64,000 nucleotides of DNA from Phlebotomus papatasi (lineage: Eukaryota; Arthropoda; Insecta; Diptera; Psychodidae), in the NCBI RefSeq assembly GCF_024763615.1, contig NC_077222.1:38750001-38814000 (forward strand), in the 5' to 3' direction. Shown one piece after another: positions 50,102 through 62,915 of this stretch (the first letter of the stretch is position 1; each line of letters begins with the position of its first letter). The translations under genes were made by a program, and so were the position numbers. The notes under the pieces were generated by a model that worked only from the letters and a program-made list of their open reading frames with translations, did not search any database and was not told where the DNA came from.

Positions 50102-50499
50102 GTTATCACACTTGCACATTAAAATTTTAATGTGATTCACATTAATTGTCGCTTGTGAGCGTCCAAATATGTTATTTGTGTCTTTGAGTCACTTAATGTT
50201 TGGGGTTTTCCTATTTATTGATAAAGAAGTGGACTTGGTCTGCAAAAATAAGTTTAAATTTACCTAAAGCATAAATATTTTTCACATTAAAAAATTAAAG
50301 AGAAAATCGCATTAATTTTTCGCATTAATGCTATAAATCAATTTATATCAAATTTTGCGGGCCAAGTCTACCTTTTTATCAACAAATAGATCAAATTTTG
50401 AATATAAAATGATTCAAACAAACAAATTACACATTTGGACTCTCACCAGCGACAATTAATGTGAATCATATTAAAATTTTAATGTGCAAGTGTGATAAC
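50102..50499. mobile_element. foldback MITE with GTTATCACACTTGCACATTA ends
   Basis: gttatcacacttgcacatta at the left and taatgtgcaagtgtgataac at the right are exact complements. The arms continue with attaaaattttaatgtgatt and acattaattgtcgct. Confidence 0.88.
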
Positions 50500-52029
50500 A
50501 CAGTTAGAGAAGAAATAGTTAATTTAAAAGAAATTTGTGGGAGTTTACGAAATTTACCACAAAAAATATTATGGAAAAAGTCTGAAGAAAAAAAATCTTT
50601 ATAGAATGTTCGCCTTTCAAAAAACAATTTAACCTCATCGCAATGAGGAAATGAAAGGATAACATTACTCCAAATAAAGAATGGAATTTTCATGGGATTG
50701 TGTCAGTCACTCACATTATAAATTTTTACTTAGTCATGGAATAAGAATAAATGTGAATTCCTGCAATAAAATGCTCAATTAAATGAAATGCACCAACCCT
50801 TAAAAAAATGCCCCATCGGAAATGGAGGCCATAAAGTTTTAAAGTTGCTTCAAGAATTTTTTGAGGCCTAAAAAAATTCCCCTCGACTTGTAACACTGGC
50901 AGAGCGAGAAAATGTTATGTTTTGTTAATCTGTTGTATTTGTAAAAATATTATGTTAAAACAAACATGGGGCAGTGGTAAATGCATGCGCCCATAAAGGT
51001 GAATGTTTACCTTCCATTTGCCGCCATATAAAATGCATATTCGTCTTTTTAGCAAACACACTGGACAGAGACACAATGAAAAAAGCAAAGAAAAGTTTTA
51101 ACATCGCATTTTCTGGTCTCATTGCTCTTCCACCATTGGATGGACCTTTAAGTTTTGTATCTTTCGTATAAATATTGAAGCATTTACTTCAGAGAATGGA
51201 ATAATAACAGAGACCTAATTTGTGAGTGTTGTAGCATTTTGTGGCTCAGTCGGGCAATGTTAATGTTCATTGAATCGGAAATTCTCGATTTGCGTGTAGA
51301 GATTAAATTGTTAAGAGGCCGATCCTCAGGCTGATCACCATTCAGTTTTCGCCGAAATCGTGTATCAAATATTAAGATCGTCTCTCAAGAGGCTCGTGAG
51401 ACTTTGCCTTGGGTTTCATCTGATTCGCGTGGATCTTAATCCCGTGATCCACATATTGTTGTGACAAGCGAATCAAACACCCAGAAATTCCGACCCCATA
51501 TGCCATGGCAGAGCAGCATGACGCTGACAAAGATGCAAGAGAGCCTTTTTTGTCCCTTAATTGACGTGGATCCCGTGTGAAACTGTCACCGATCATCGCG
51601 ACTAATCAGACAAAATTAATCGCTAAAGTTCAAGTTACAGGACTGACTTTCAGAGCAATCTTCCCTACATGGAATGTTCCTGAAGGTAGAAAACATTAGT
51701 CGATTCAACTAAATGGTATTTGATATCTACTAATGGTTTCAAATTTTATTCCTATATTTTGTTCATATAGAGATTAAAGTGTAATTATAAGGGAAGGCTT
51801 TCAGGCTTCGCACACACTCTGGCTTCAAACACTTCAAATTTTTCTGTATTTATTTAATGAAATTGCCTTAATTTAAACTAGAAGCAATTTTCGTCAAAAA
51901 TTGACTTTTTTTTTTAAATTCTGACGTTTCTACTTACAAGGATAGCGAAAATTTTCTTCAAAAAGGCATTTTTTAAAGAAATTTCTCCTAATGTGTAGAG
52001 GCCATAAAAAAATAAAATTTAATTTTTAA
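50500..52029. other. unique intronic sequence
   Basis: 51200-51620 is the least AT-rich part (a 74-codon minus frame with no known domain). 51860-52015 carries a fragment of the repeat that ends gtgtagaggcc. No gene seen. Confidence 0.35.
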
Positions 52030-52288
52030 TGGCTCCAGCACACCTTTAAATTAGAAGAATTTCATGAAATCAAAATTCAGATTCCTTTCCTTCTCACAAG
52101 CTTTGCATATCTATCTCATTCATTCGCATTCCAAATTCGATTGAGCTAAATTGAATTTGGAATGATGCTTAAAAGAAGAATAAGAGCACGAAAGAACGAG
52201 ATAGACATATGTAAAGCATGTGAGAAAGAAAGAAATTCGAATTTCGACATTATGAAATTTTCCTGATCTAAAAGGTGTGCCGGAGCCA
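52030..52288. mobile_element. GGCTCCGGCACACC MITE, copy 3
   Basis: Starts TGGCTCCAGCACACCTTTAA and ends TAAAAGGTGTGCCGGAGCCA, with the same interior as copy 1 (gcatatctatctcattc mirrored by gagatagacatatg). Confidence 0.88.
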
Positions 52289-53330
52289 TAAAGGTCAAAT
52301 TTAAGTGAGCTTAATTTCTTAATGGAATTGGTTTTGATTGGATTTATTAAACATCTATAAATCGATCATTCGTCGATAAAATACTCTTAATAGTTTTATG
52401 TTTCATAGATGTATCAAATATTAAGTAAAAGTTACTGGAATCGCACTCAAGTTTTGATATTTGTCGAAATTAATTAGGTTACTGTTCAAAATATATTTAT
52501 AAACTAATTATAATAACACATTTTAATTTAAATTATTATATCCTTCAATTCAGATTAACACTAAACCTACAGACCGTTTTTGATCGTTTTTGCTAGCGCG
52601 CTCGGTCAAATGACAGACCGTAGTAGGTTCTCAACAAAGTTTACTTTGAAAAGAGGAAAAAATTAAAATTTAAACACTGAAAAATATATTACATGCATAT
52701 TTTAAGAAATTCATAAAGTTTTATAGCGACATTGTACCGTTTAAATACGTGTTAATTTTAAAAAGTTTTGTTTTTTTTAGTGTTAAAAAACAATTGAGCA
52801 ATTTGCAAAACATCTAATCCATTGTAGATTATACGAATAAAGTTCTTTTCATTCGAAGGAAAAATTGAATATTTAGAAATTTTTACGGATTTATGTAACA
52901 AAACGTAACTTCATTTTTTTAAAGTTATTTTTATATATACTTTGATAAATATTTTTAATTTAAAACTTACAATCTTTAAACTATATTGGGATGACCCACT
53001 GGTCTTTGGAGAGTTTATCATGAGAATTTATTCATACACTGAGCTCTCCGATATTCGGTTGATTGAGACCGAAAATTACAGATAAAAAGTCATGCAATAA
53101 GGGTTATTTTTTTCATTTTCTCGTGTGTTTGACAGCTGTCATCCGAATATCGAAGAACAGAAAATCGAATAGCTTTGCGTACTTCTAATAAAATACTTAT
53201 TGCTCAACCTATTGATTCATTTATAAAATCGTTTAAAATGTATTTTAATCTCGGTTTAGTATAAATCTAAACCAGTGCCTGAATTGGTTGTAATCTGATA
53301 ATTGATTTTTAACCAAAATTCAATGGCATT

Positions 53331-53549
53331 AGGGGAAAGTGCCCATACTTGACACCATTGGAAGCTTCGTAATGACTAAATTTTTCCTATGTTTCTCAAT
53401 AAACGTGACTCCGCAATATATTTTACAAACTGGCCACTTTCCCATAGTTTTTAAAATATAGTTGCGATGAGTCACATATATATTGTGAAACATAGAAAAT
53501 TTGGTCATTACGAAGCTTCCCATGGTATCAATCATGGGGACTTTCCCCT
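53331..53549. mobile_element. AGGGGAAAGTGCC palindromic MITE
   Basis: About 219 bp. AGGGGAAAGTGCCCATACTT pairs with ATGGGGACTTTCCCCT; gaagcttcgtaatgac pairs with gtcattacgaagcttc. Confidence 0.85.
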
Positions 53550-53740
53550 ACATATATTCGATTTTAGACAAATTTTAGAATTAAACTTAAACGCTTTGCC
53601 ACCCCGTTTCTTCATCTTTCTTTATTATTCCCTGTGGAATCCTCAAAAGTGCAGTCAAAATGACAGAGAGTTGTACATCTGAAAATGTTAACCCTGCGGT
53701 TTCCGCAACAACAAATCTCTTCTAAATGATTTCAACTTAC

Positions 53741-53791
53741 TGAACATGCGACCATCAGCGCATATCTCAATACGACCGATGTGCAATCCAT
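53741..53791 (-). other. candidate short start exon (17 codons) with consensus donor
   Basis: The minus strand reads ATG, then 16 codons (MDCTSVVLRYALMVACS, partly hydrophobic), followed at once by GTAAGT. The ATG has A at -3 and G at +4. It lies in a less AT-rich stretch (53700-54260). The shape fits the start of a signal peptide spliced to a later exon, but no partner exon was found and chance is possible. It is not the conserved first exon of hh. Confidence 0.2.
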
Positions 53792-54836
53792 TATTCACCA
53801 AGAAGATGTTCAGTTTCTCTCACTCCCATACAAGAGATGTGGGCATCTCGCGCATAAAACACTTCGATGTAACATCGAGACTGTACGAAAATCTCTTAAA
53901 AATTTCTTTTTATTCTGCGATGAGATAAAAAGAAGATACACAGACAGATTCACAAATTGAAGAAAATTAATAACACCACAATGGGTGAGTTTTAAAGATG
54001 AGATGTTGAAGAAGAAGTAAAAAAAAACCAACAGAAGACACATTCTACTACCTTTTCTCTTCTGTGCAACATTTTATAATATTAATTACATGTGACATGA
54101 ACAATAAATTAGTTTACGTGTGGAGAGCTGTCTCAACAAATTGACATTCAACAGCAAGTTCAACAGCAAACAATACCCCCTTCTCATCCACCGGAAAAAG
54201 AGCCAAAAGCACACGCGGAAGGCAACCAAGAAGAGGAATTGAGGTGCATTTTGCGACATAGGGCACATTAATTTGCTTCTTAACTAATGAATTAAAGTGA
54301 TGAAAGGAATTGCTTAATGGTTCTCAGGCTTAGAATTACGTATTTAGAAATGGGATACTTTAAAAGGTAAATACATAGATTGTTTAAAGAAGGAAATTAA
54401 ATTAGAATTTAAGTTGGTAGCTTGGTTTCATGAACTGTTGAGCACAATTAAGCAGACTATTATCTAGACTTGATTTAAAAAGTTTGAACTAAAGGTCTAT
54501 ACATATTGGGAGCAATTTTTGTCAAAACGGAATTTTGATTTCCTTCAAAATCGATTTTCTTCAAAATGAAATTTTTGAATATGTCTTTGAATGCGTTTCA
54601 AGTTGAAATCCCGAAGCTTTGATAGTTCCTAGGATGTATTTCTCTTTGATTACCAAAAGTTTTAGTTGGACAGTTCACTTGGGACTTGGGATTTATTTTA
54701 AAAAGATTAGCCATTTTTACAGGCTAATGAAGCCTGGGTAGAGTTGTTCAGAAAAAGCCCAGTTGTCTCTAAATCCAATTGTCATTTTGTAGAATGAGAA
54801 TGAATTTAGAATTTATTCTTACTTATGGCCTCTACA

Positions 54837-55165
54837 TACTAGAGAAATTTATGTATACACTGAGAGAAATTCGAAAAAGTTAAAATAACATTCCGGAAAT
54901 GTTAATTTTACCCTGAATTATTGATCCGAAATCGGTGTAAATATTACGCTTTTTAGGTGTATTATGGGTTAAAGTTACCCTTTTTCATGTTAATTTTACA
55001 CTTAAAAGGGTGTAAAATTAACATTAAAAAATGTTGATATATTTTTACACCTAAAAAGTGTTAAAGTTATTAAGAAAAAAAGTTAATCACCCTCTCTTTT
55101 TTTCTCAGTGTAGAAATAGGAAAACTCTTCAATATGGACATAAATTTCTCTAGTGCGTAGAGTCC
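54837..55165. mobile_element. short palindromic element (GGCCTCTACATACTAG) hosting a MITE
   Basis: ggcctctacatactagagaa at the left and ttctctagtgcgtagagtcc at the right are inverted and surround the CACTGAGA MITE. Without the insert it would be about 75 bp. Similar gtgtagaggcc words occur near 6570 and 52000. Confidence 0.6.
54858..55110. mobile_element. CACTGAGA MITE, copy 3 (nested)
   Basis: Starts CACTGAGAGAAATTCG and ends TTTTTCTCAGTG, flanked by TA on both sides (54856-54857 and 55111-55112). 253 bp, as in copy 1. Confidence 0.9.
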
Positions 55166-58100
55166 ATTCGTCTAAAGATTTACTATATATTTTAAAACCA
55201 ATTGCTTTATAAATAAAGTTGGTGTGATCCGTAAAGAGTTATAACTGATTTTTTTGGAACATTTTCAACCTAGTCCCCGGCTAGTGGCGTTCAAAATTGA
55301 AGCCAATATCTTACTTTCACATACAAATGCGTATGGGAATTTTTCTGCACTCGTGATCGTTATGCTAAATATTTAAAAAGTGTGAAGTTTTTCCGTATTA
55401 TAAGATACTTTTCCGTATGGAGGGATAAATATACTAAATTTGTGTTTAAATAAATTTTTTCCTTGGAGCACTGTGAGCTGAGTCTGAGATCAATTTAGGA
55501 ATTGGCTTCCTTCAAATAGCTCCATATAAAAAGGCCAACTTGCCAGGCGCTTGTTTTCAACAGTCTGTTATAATTATTATAAATTTACAATTAAATACAA
55601 ATGGTTGTGAAATTTTATGATTTGGAATCGACTTAGTAAGGTCCATAAACTAGAATATTCGATTCGCAATTTTTCTTTCTAAATGAAAGTACACCATTGC
55701 TTTTTGATAAATCTTAGAAATATTTTCGAAATTCTGTGGTTTTGAAAATCAGCTGTTAATCAGTCATAATTTTAATGTTTCCTTTATTTTGACCTGGATG
55801 ATGGTAGCAACACAAAGGCGGTAATGATCGCATTGTAAGAGGGAAGCTTTTGTACGTGAATAAATATGAATTAAACTAAATATATACAGTACAATCAATT
55901 AAGGGTGAAGAAACCCTGGATCCTTTTTTAAATTAATAAAAATATTACCACAAAATTTATCAGTGATATAAGTTTCTATCAAAATATAATTAAGGTTGAG
56001 TACTTTTCGCCATATTGTACGTTCTTATGACCTTGTAAATTTTGAAATATTTGTAAAAATAAAATGAGTAAACAAAAATGCTCTGAAACGGTATCACTCT
56101 ACTACAGAAGACTTCTCAGAAATCTTTGTAAATCCTATAGAAATAAATTGGGATAAATGTTTAGTACCAAATTTTACTGGCTAAATATTTTCGAGGATCA
56201 GCCTGAGTCTGTTTAGGCCCTAATCCCCCTGATCTATCTTTCCTTCCTCTGAAAATTTTCAACACTGATTATTTTTCATTTAAATTTCTGTCAATGTAAC
56301 ACTTGATAAACCCACAGCCCTTTTTAACCTTTCGAAAGTCTGCTTGATTTTCTGTTTTAGCCAAGACTATTTGAGGGATTATAACAGTTGAACTGGAAGT
56401 CTTATCTCAAAAACAAACCACCAAGGCAGATTGTTCAAGAAATTCACCAGTGTATAGCATCTCGGGGTGGATTTAAAGATACACCCAATGAAATTCAATT
56501 AAGAGGGTTGCATGAATAGGGCAGTTGAAGGTCCTATGAGCCTAGAATTTTTTTGTACAAAATAGGTCTGTATAAGAAAAATTTCTGTTATACAGACCTA
56601 TTTTATACAAAAAATAATATAAGCTGACCGGATCTACACATCACCCATACCACCCACTTCGCGCTACCATGTTAATTGAAAATACTATTCCAACATTGAT
56701 AATCTCATAAACGTTTAGTAATATTGATAATATTAAAAATATAAAAATATATTATATATTCAAATTATGTTTCAGAAAGCCTGAAAAGTATAAGAAATTT
56801 TGTAAATTTCACTGCATGATGAAATTCGTATCGATGAGAACAGAAGTATGTTCCAGTGAATGAAGTAGGAATCAATGAGAAGGAGCGGTAAAAAGGAAAA
56901 CCACCTGACAAGTGATCACGTTTCAAGTAGTTTTTGTTACAATCTTTTTATAATCATTTGAAGCATTCTACAATGTAATCCAGAGTCAGGTATTTTGCCT
57001 GAGCGCCGTCAAATGTCGTCTAGCATTACAAGTGAACCATGAGCTTTAAATGACTTATTTCACTCTCCACCATCTCGTGGGATTGTGATGATTAATTTAA
57101 CAGCTTCATAAATCCATTATACTCTTGTCCTTCTCACTCCATTTTAGCACAACTCTCACCCGATCGTGCCTCCAAAGAATGTCCACTGAAAGAATGCCGG
57201 TGATTCTGGCTTGTTTTTACTCAAAGTGTTTTGCCAAGAAGCAATACTTGGCATTTCTAAATTAATTTCCATACAGCTTGTAATTTATTAAAATTATTAA
57301 TTGTTTGCAATTTGTTATTTTGCAAAAATTATTCCTCCTTCTATCTACAACAATTCTTCATAGTAGATTTCTACCGTCCATCAACATCTTGACAGAGATA
57401 AAATCACTGCAAAATGCACAACACATTTTGATGGTATAAATTTTGTGTGGGACTTTAATGTGTATTCCCTCACATTATGCCGCAGAAATCCCGCGTGAAT
57501 TTAATTAATAAATCAAATGTGACATAAAGTGACGTGATCGTATAAATTATTATGTAGTTTACTATTAATTTGTGGTAATTTGTACCACTTTTCCTATAAT
57601 TCATCTCTCACGCCAAAGCTAAAGCTGTTTTTTTTTGGTACATTTCCTCATGGATGAAGATCGAGAGTTGAGAACCTCACGTCAAATTTCACGTCGTGTG
57701 TGAAAAGAAGAAAGAAATTATTTAAATATGATACGATCGTGATCAACTATCGATCAAGCAAGAAGACCAAATACCTCCAAATCAACTCAAATTAATTGTA
57801 ATCTGATATCTCTAACCACATCAATATTATCATAATACACTGGGGAATGCTGCTGTCGTGCTTTGTTCTTCTTTTCTGGCCCATTTTTTCTCAAATGTCC
57901 CTTTCAAGATTTCACCTTCGTGTTTGGCCACATGACACCAAACCCGTCACAGCTCTTTTGAGCACATACAAAATCTTATCCCGACTAGACTAAGCTTTTA
58001 TTGCCGTTGCCCGATACACATTAAGATCACATTAATTTAAGTGAACAAGCCGCACATAAAAAGTTAATTCACTTTCAGATAAAAAATTAATATTATATTT

Positions 58101-59347
58101 CGATAACTTTATTGATTTTGAAGTTCTCAGACAGGTAGTTCAAATACCGATCACAAAATTTATGGGAATTCTTAAAATCAATAAATCAAATACTAATTTG
58201 AGCCATGAATCTTTTTCAGAGAGCTTAAAATTCTAACTACTCAATTTGTATTGCAACAATTCCTGTCTATATTAAGGAAATTCTATGAATGAAAACAATT
58301 AAATAAATTTGCTATATTTTTCTCAAAAATCGTATAGTCCAAGAAGGAAGCTTTTTATGCGTTATATTCTATAGATCCAACATTAAAAAAATGAATATTT
58401 AGTTAATAAATTCCTTTTGACAATTAAAAATACTTTTACAGATTACACAAAAGGGTCACTGACATGTTTCTCTAAACACTCCTAAAAAAATGAGAAAATG
58501 TAAAATCCGATTACAATATCCTGGCTCAAATTACTCGGTTTTCTAATAAGTGGAAAGACATCGAGTTAAAATACGAGAGAGATTTTTTTTGATGCACTGT
58601 TTTAAACAGTTTCTTTAATTTTAATTTTATTTTATTTTAAATTGTATTATTAAGACAGCTCTTGCTCTTATTTCTTCAGGTTTTTTTTAACATTTTCTAG
58701 ATGCTAAAAGTAATGGATAAAATGGCGGTAGAATCACTAAAGGTATTATAAAAAAAACTTCCCTAGGAAATAATTAAAACCCTTAAATCAAGATCTATAA
58801 CCGTCTGTTCTCCAAAAACACGTACAAAGCAAACGGAAAACCGGGCAAGCTTCGGAATATTACTTTTTTTGATAATTAAGGATACGTAAAAGTTTTTTAA
58901 ACCTAATGTAAATTGAATAATCGCTATTGAGTGGTAATGCAGCTTCACACGTAAGTCCAAATTGGGATTTCAGACAGCTCATTAAAAGGATTATTCTCTT
59001 CTTTACGGTCAGTGGAATGTTTAAATAAAATATACACGAATATGACCTGGTACATTTTCTCCTCTATTTTTTTATACAACGATTATAATCAAAACTAAGT
59101 ATTAAAAACGTGTTAAACGTTAAAATATAATCAACATGTTTGTTATAATTTGAGGCTTACTAAAACCAAATAAAAGCTTACTAAATACCTGAACTGCTGA
59201 ACGTTATTGATCTATTTGAGAACTAAAGTTTCTAATTCAAAAAATAATTTAAAAATTAAACTGTTTTAACAATAGTATTTTAATAATTAATAATTTAGAG
59301 AGAAAAAAATATTTTTAGAAACACTCAATAATCTTTAGAATATTTAT
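55113..59347. other. AT-rich intronic sequence, no gene seen
   Basis: Apart from a hairpin at 56549-56614, only short frames (up to 65 codons) are present. 56900-58050 is somewhat less AT-rich. Confidence 0.4.
56549..56614. repeat. 66-bp hairpin with 27-bp arms
   Basis: The arm containing gtacaaaataggtctgtata pairs with tatacagacctattttatac with one mismatch over 27 positions, around a 12-base loop. It could be a MITE remnant or a small structured RNA. Confidence 0.75.
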
Positions 59348-59759
59348 AGGGTAAGTGTGCCAAACTTCGGCATAGTTGCATGGAAGCGTCAAAGTCTAAA
59401 GTTTGAAATGTAATATTTTAAATTCAAATTGATTTTTTTTATTCCTTCTTTTTAAAACGTGTTTCTTGGAACCTTGTAAAGAGTTTACCGTCTTTGTTTA
59501 CTCTAAAATTATTCTTAATACATTTTAAAATGAATAAAAATATAGGCTAAGCTTTGGTGCCCTATTTCGGCCACCTTCATTCTCATAGTTCTTTGCCCTT
59601 CGGGAATTCTTCCAATATCTTTTTCACGTCATCTCGTTTGTCGAAGCTTCATTTTTTGTTATTCTTTTCCATTGTATACTCTCTAGAGTATGTAAAATCT
59701 AAAAGTTCATGGAAATTCGAGGAACAAAAAAGGTGGCCGAAATTTGGCACACTTACTCT
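59348..59759 (+). mobile_element. AGGGTAAGTGTGCCAAA element, copy 2
   Basis: Same orientation and interior as 23358-23754 (tcggccaccttcattctcat, gttcatggaaattcgagg). It ends AAATTTGGCACACTTACTCT. Confidence 0.85.
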
Positions 59760-60121
59760 ATTATTTGATTTTTTTAAACTTTGTTTTGAAAACCAGTTTG
59801 TGTATTTCAAAGGGTTTTGAAAATAAATGTTTACTCAGCTTGAAATAGGGTTCGTTCTGTTCAGTGTAAGATTTAATATATGGTTTCTTGATCTGTTCAA
59901 ATTCAAGATAATTTGGCCGTAAAAAAAACCTAAACAATGTTAAGAAACCTATAGCATTCTTAGCTGTTTTAATTTAAATTTATTATTTAAATTTAAAATT
60001 ACAATTTAAAATAAATTGCGTCAAACCGTCCAATTGGTGACATCGTCCCAGAAAGTGTTTTATGAAGTCCAAGTGTATGTTATTGTTCAAGTGATTCCCT
60101 AGAAACCTGATAAGAGCTTCC

Positions 60122-60225
60122 CCATACCTACCCATACCTGAGGAAGGAGACAACCAATCTCCGAAACGTCGTAGCAGGAGGAAATAGAGAAGTTTTTAAA
60201 AAGGTCTATACTATACCGTGTTTCT
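60122..60225 (+). repeat. dispersed repeat with ctccgaaacgtcg motif, copy 1
   Basis: tacctgaggaaggagaca, tctccgaaacgtcg, aaggtctatac and accgtgtttc occur in this order. The reverse complement holds the same order at 63772-63862. Confidence 0.7.
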
Positions 60226-62117
60226 TGACTTAAAATAAATAATTTTGCCTCAAGAAACTGTCTTATGATCTTGCATTAAGCAACTATATTAACTATAATA
60301 AAATTAATATAAAATAATTCATTTACTAGCAATGCCTTATTATTATTGACTAATATTCGTGGTTAAATGTCCACAGTCTTCTTAGCTTTAAAACCATCCT
60401 CTAGACAAAACAAAGAACAAGTTATTTCGCAAATGATTGAAGGGATTGTGAATATTAATATGGTAATTTAGTTCAAATTTTTCGCAATTTAGTGAGATTT
60501 TGCATTTCTCCTAAAATCTGTTTCAAATCACTTAACGTTCGAATACTTCGCGAAGCTTTCTCGACTTGATCAAATTCATCTAACTCAAAAAAGAACCATC
60601 TCTATAAGCAAAATCGATTGGAGTTAGAACATCCATACATAGAACATGTTTGGAGTTATGAGAATTCTTCAAGATTTCCATGGCATTAGGAAGCGTCCTA
60701 ATATGCATATCTTCGTAATGTAAAAATAAAAGAATCCCGAGAGATCTACCAATAGGTCAACTAAACGAACAAGAAGCATTTCTTAATGGATGTTGGTGTT
60801 CAAAGAACCATAGAATCAGCCTGTTCAAGAGAGAAGAAGACACCATGGAAAGTGTGCAAAGGAGTCAGAACGAAATGTACACAGAGAGCACCTCAAAAAG
60901 GTTCCATCAACATGAGTTATTGCCGATTGTATAAAGTATTAGCAATAACGATCGAAGGGGAAAATGGAAGACACGCATTAAATGGCTTCGAAATATATGG
61001 AATATTTCACTCTTCGAGCACTATCTTGACTATTTCCTGAGTTTCCTTCTCACAAAAATATGCACTATGGAGAAATAAGACAATGAAGACCAACCTGTGC
61101 TAAGCAAGAATTATAATTTCAGTAAATTTCAAGAACTTTTCAATTGGTTATACAACTGTGATCGTGTGAAAATTTCGCAAGAATTAAGTGAGTCTCATCA
61201 GCCTAAAATTTCAATCGAAGTTTGTGCGGAGCAAAAGACAACAATACTCCATTATAAATTCATAAGAGCAATAAATCGTGAATTTGTGCATTTGTCCAAT
61301 TATCATAAAACAATATTTTCGAAATTGTGGGAAAGATTTTAAGAATTCCAGCCAAGTGGTTTAAAAGTGGAAGCATGTCAGGTAGAGAAGGAAAAACATC
61401 AAACATCATCATTTTATATCATCCACCTACGCGCCAATTTTTTTTTAACTCAAGAAGACAAAAGGTGATCTTTTCTATACAAAATAAAATTTCTTCCGTC
61501 ATTTTTCACATGATCACAGTGATATATGACTGTAGATTGTCCATAGACATTCCTCAAATGTACGCTTTATTAGCATTTCAATAAAGCACCGTGTGCAGTA
61601 AATGGTGGTAAACAGAAATGATTTGCTGCTACCAAGAATTGCCCAGAAAACCATACAACTTCCTACATGAAAATCTCTCAACAATTAATTTTTGTCAAAT
61701 TTGTCGGACAGGAGGATCTCACGCTATCGCACCATCGGGAAATGTATCGATTTCACTTGGATGGCTGGCAAGTGGCACAATCTCACTTCCCTTTTCTCCC
61801 TTGGAGCACCTCATTGATCATTATCGCGACGTCCTACACAAATCATCGGGGCTTAATCCCCTCTGTCAACATGTGAATTCAATTTTAAGAACCCTTCCGG
61901 GAGCCACGTTTTGTCATTCTATTCATACTATTGGTGAGACAATTTGTAGAGATTATGTTTGTGTACCATTTTTCTGCTTCAAATATCAAAGGGTTGTGAA
62001 ATTAATTTCAAAGAGTACCACTGAAAACTTAATTTCTTATGTATAAAAATTGTAGTTTATCTATTCATTATTCAAATTTTAAAATAAATAAATAAAAATC
62101 TTTACATAAGAAAATAT
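60226..62117. other. unique sequence with several plus-strand open frames
   Basis: Frames of 84, 81, 85 and 142 codons follow each other on the plus strand (60786-62046). They lack recognisable domains and no consistent splice sites join them. 61618-62046 (142 codons) is the longest. It may be a decayed transposon or regulatory DNA. Confidence 0.3.
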
Positions 62118-62333
62118 AGGGGAAAGTACTCTCCATTCAAACGTTCATGCCTTCGAATAATGCGAATATTCTTTTAGTTTTCCTAAGAGACTTATATATT
62201 TCTATTAAATATTATTTGGTTTATTATCATTTGTTGATAATTCCGTGATAATTTATTGTTTATCTCTTACGAGAAACAAAATAAATTCTCATTATTCGAA
62301 GGCATGAACGTTCGAAGGGAGAGTACTTTCCCT
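62118..62333. mobile_element. AGGGGAAAGTACTC palindromic MITE
   Basis: AGGGGAAAGTACTCTCC pairs with GGGAGAGTACTTTCCCT; acgttcatgccttcgaataa pairs with ttattcgaaggcatgaacgt-like sequence. About 216 bp. Confidence 0.85.
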
Positions 62334-62507
62334 AATATGAATTGTAGGTGAAATGCAAGAAAGAATTTTTGATTATTTGCAAATCAAACGATTTCGGAGA
62401 AGTAAGGGTACTTCGCGTGCTCGTTCGTAAAACTATCATTACAACAGTTACAGGTCGAATAATTAGAAATATTGGGTTGGGATTAGGATCTTCGGCTTTG
62501 GGTTTAG

Positions 62508-62912
62508 GATCCTCAGTTGATCAGTGGATAGAATAGTGTCTCTATTACTGTGAGGACTCAGGTCGAGATTATACCGTCTGCAGATTTTTCATCTGTTCTA
62601 TTAGTCTCGAATTTTCCAGTGACTGAATGGAAAAGTAATGCCAATGCATTGATAAATAACCGTCTTAAAAAGAGAGGTGGCTATAGGAAATAACTTCCGA
62701 CATGCAGAGTTCAGTCAAATACACATTCACTGCTCAGATCCACAATCCGAAGCTAGTCTACCATGATATAAAACGATATTGTTTGTATCAGAATGCATAC
62801 GATGATATGGAGCAGGTTTACTGCTTTGGAGGTTAAGGTAGAACAGGAAAATGAGGAGTGCATAAGGGGCCTAAATGAGTGGCCTGATGGGTGCAGCGGT
62901 TTCGAAAAGAAT
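62508..62912 (+). mobile_element. tRNA-derived SINE, second copy (diverged)
   Basis: Follows 32961-33417 in order: gatcagtggatagaatagtg, tccagtgactgaatgga, aagtaatgccaatg, gagtgcataaggggcc, gtggcctgatggg. The head has lost its clear B box and the tail is missing. Confidence 0.8.
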
Positions 62913-62915
62913 ATA

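Noticed and set aside
53741..53791. The short candidate exon as the conserved first exon of hh
   Set aside because: It lacks CGPGRG and the N-terminal part of HedgeN, which would still have to lie between it and the middle exon, where nothing was found.
23409..59820. Paired HLHSHSSLPFG frames at 23.5 and 59.6 kb as a protein family
   Set aside because: Both lie inside copies of one AGGGTAAGTGTGCC MITE.
60786..61040. Copia-type reverse transcriptase fragment
   Set aside because: A brief likeness to AFLNG-type motifs is in a different frame from the rest, and no further RT motif follows.
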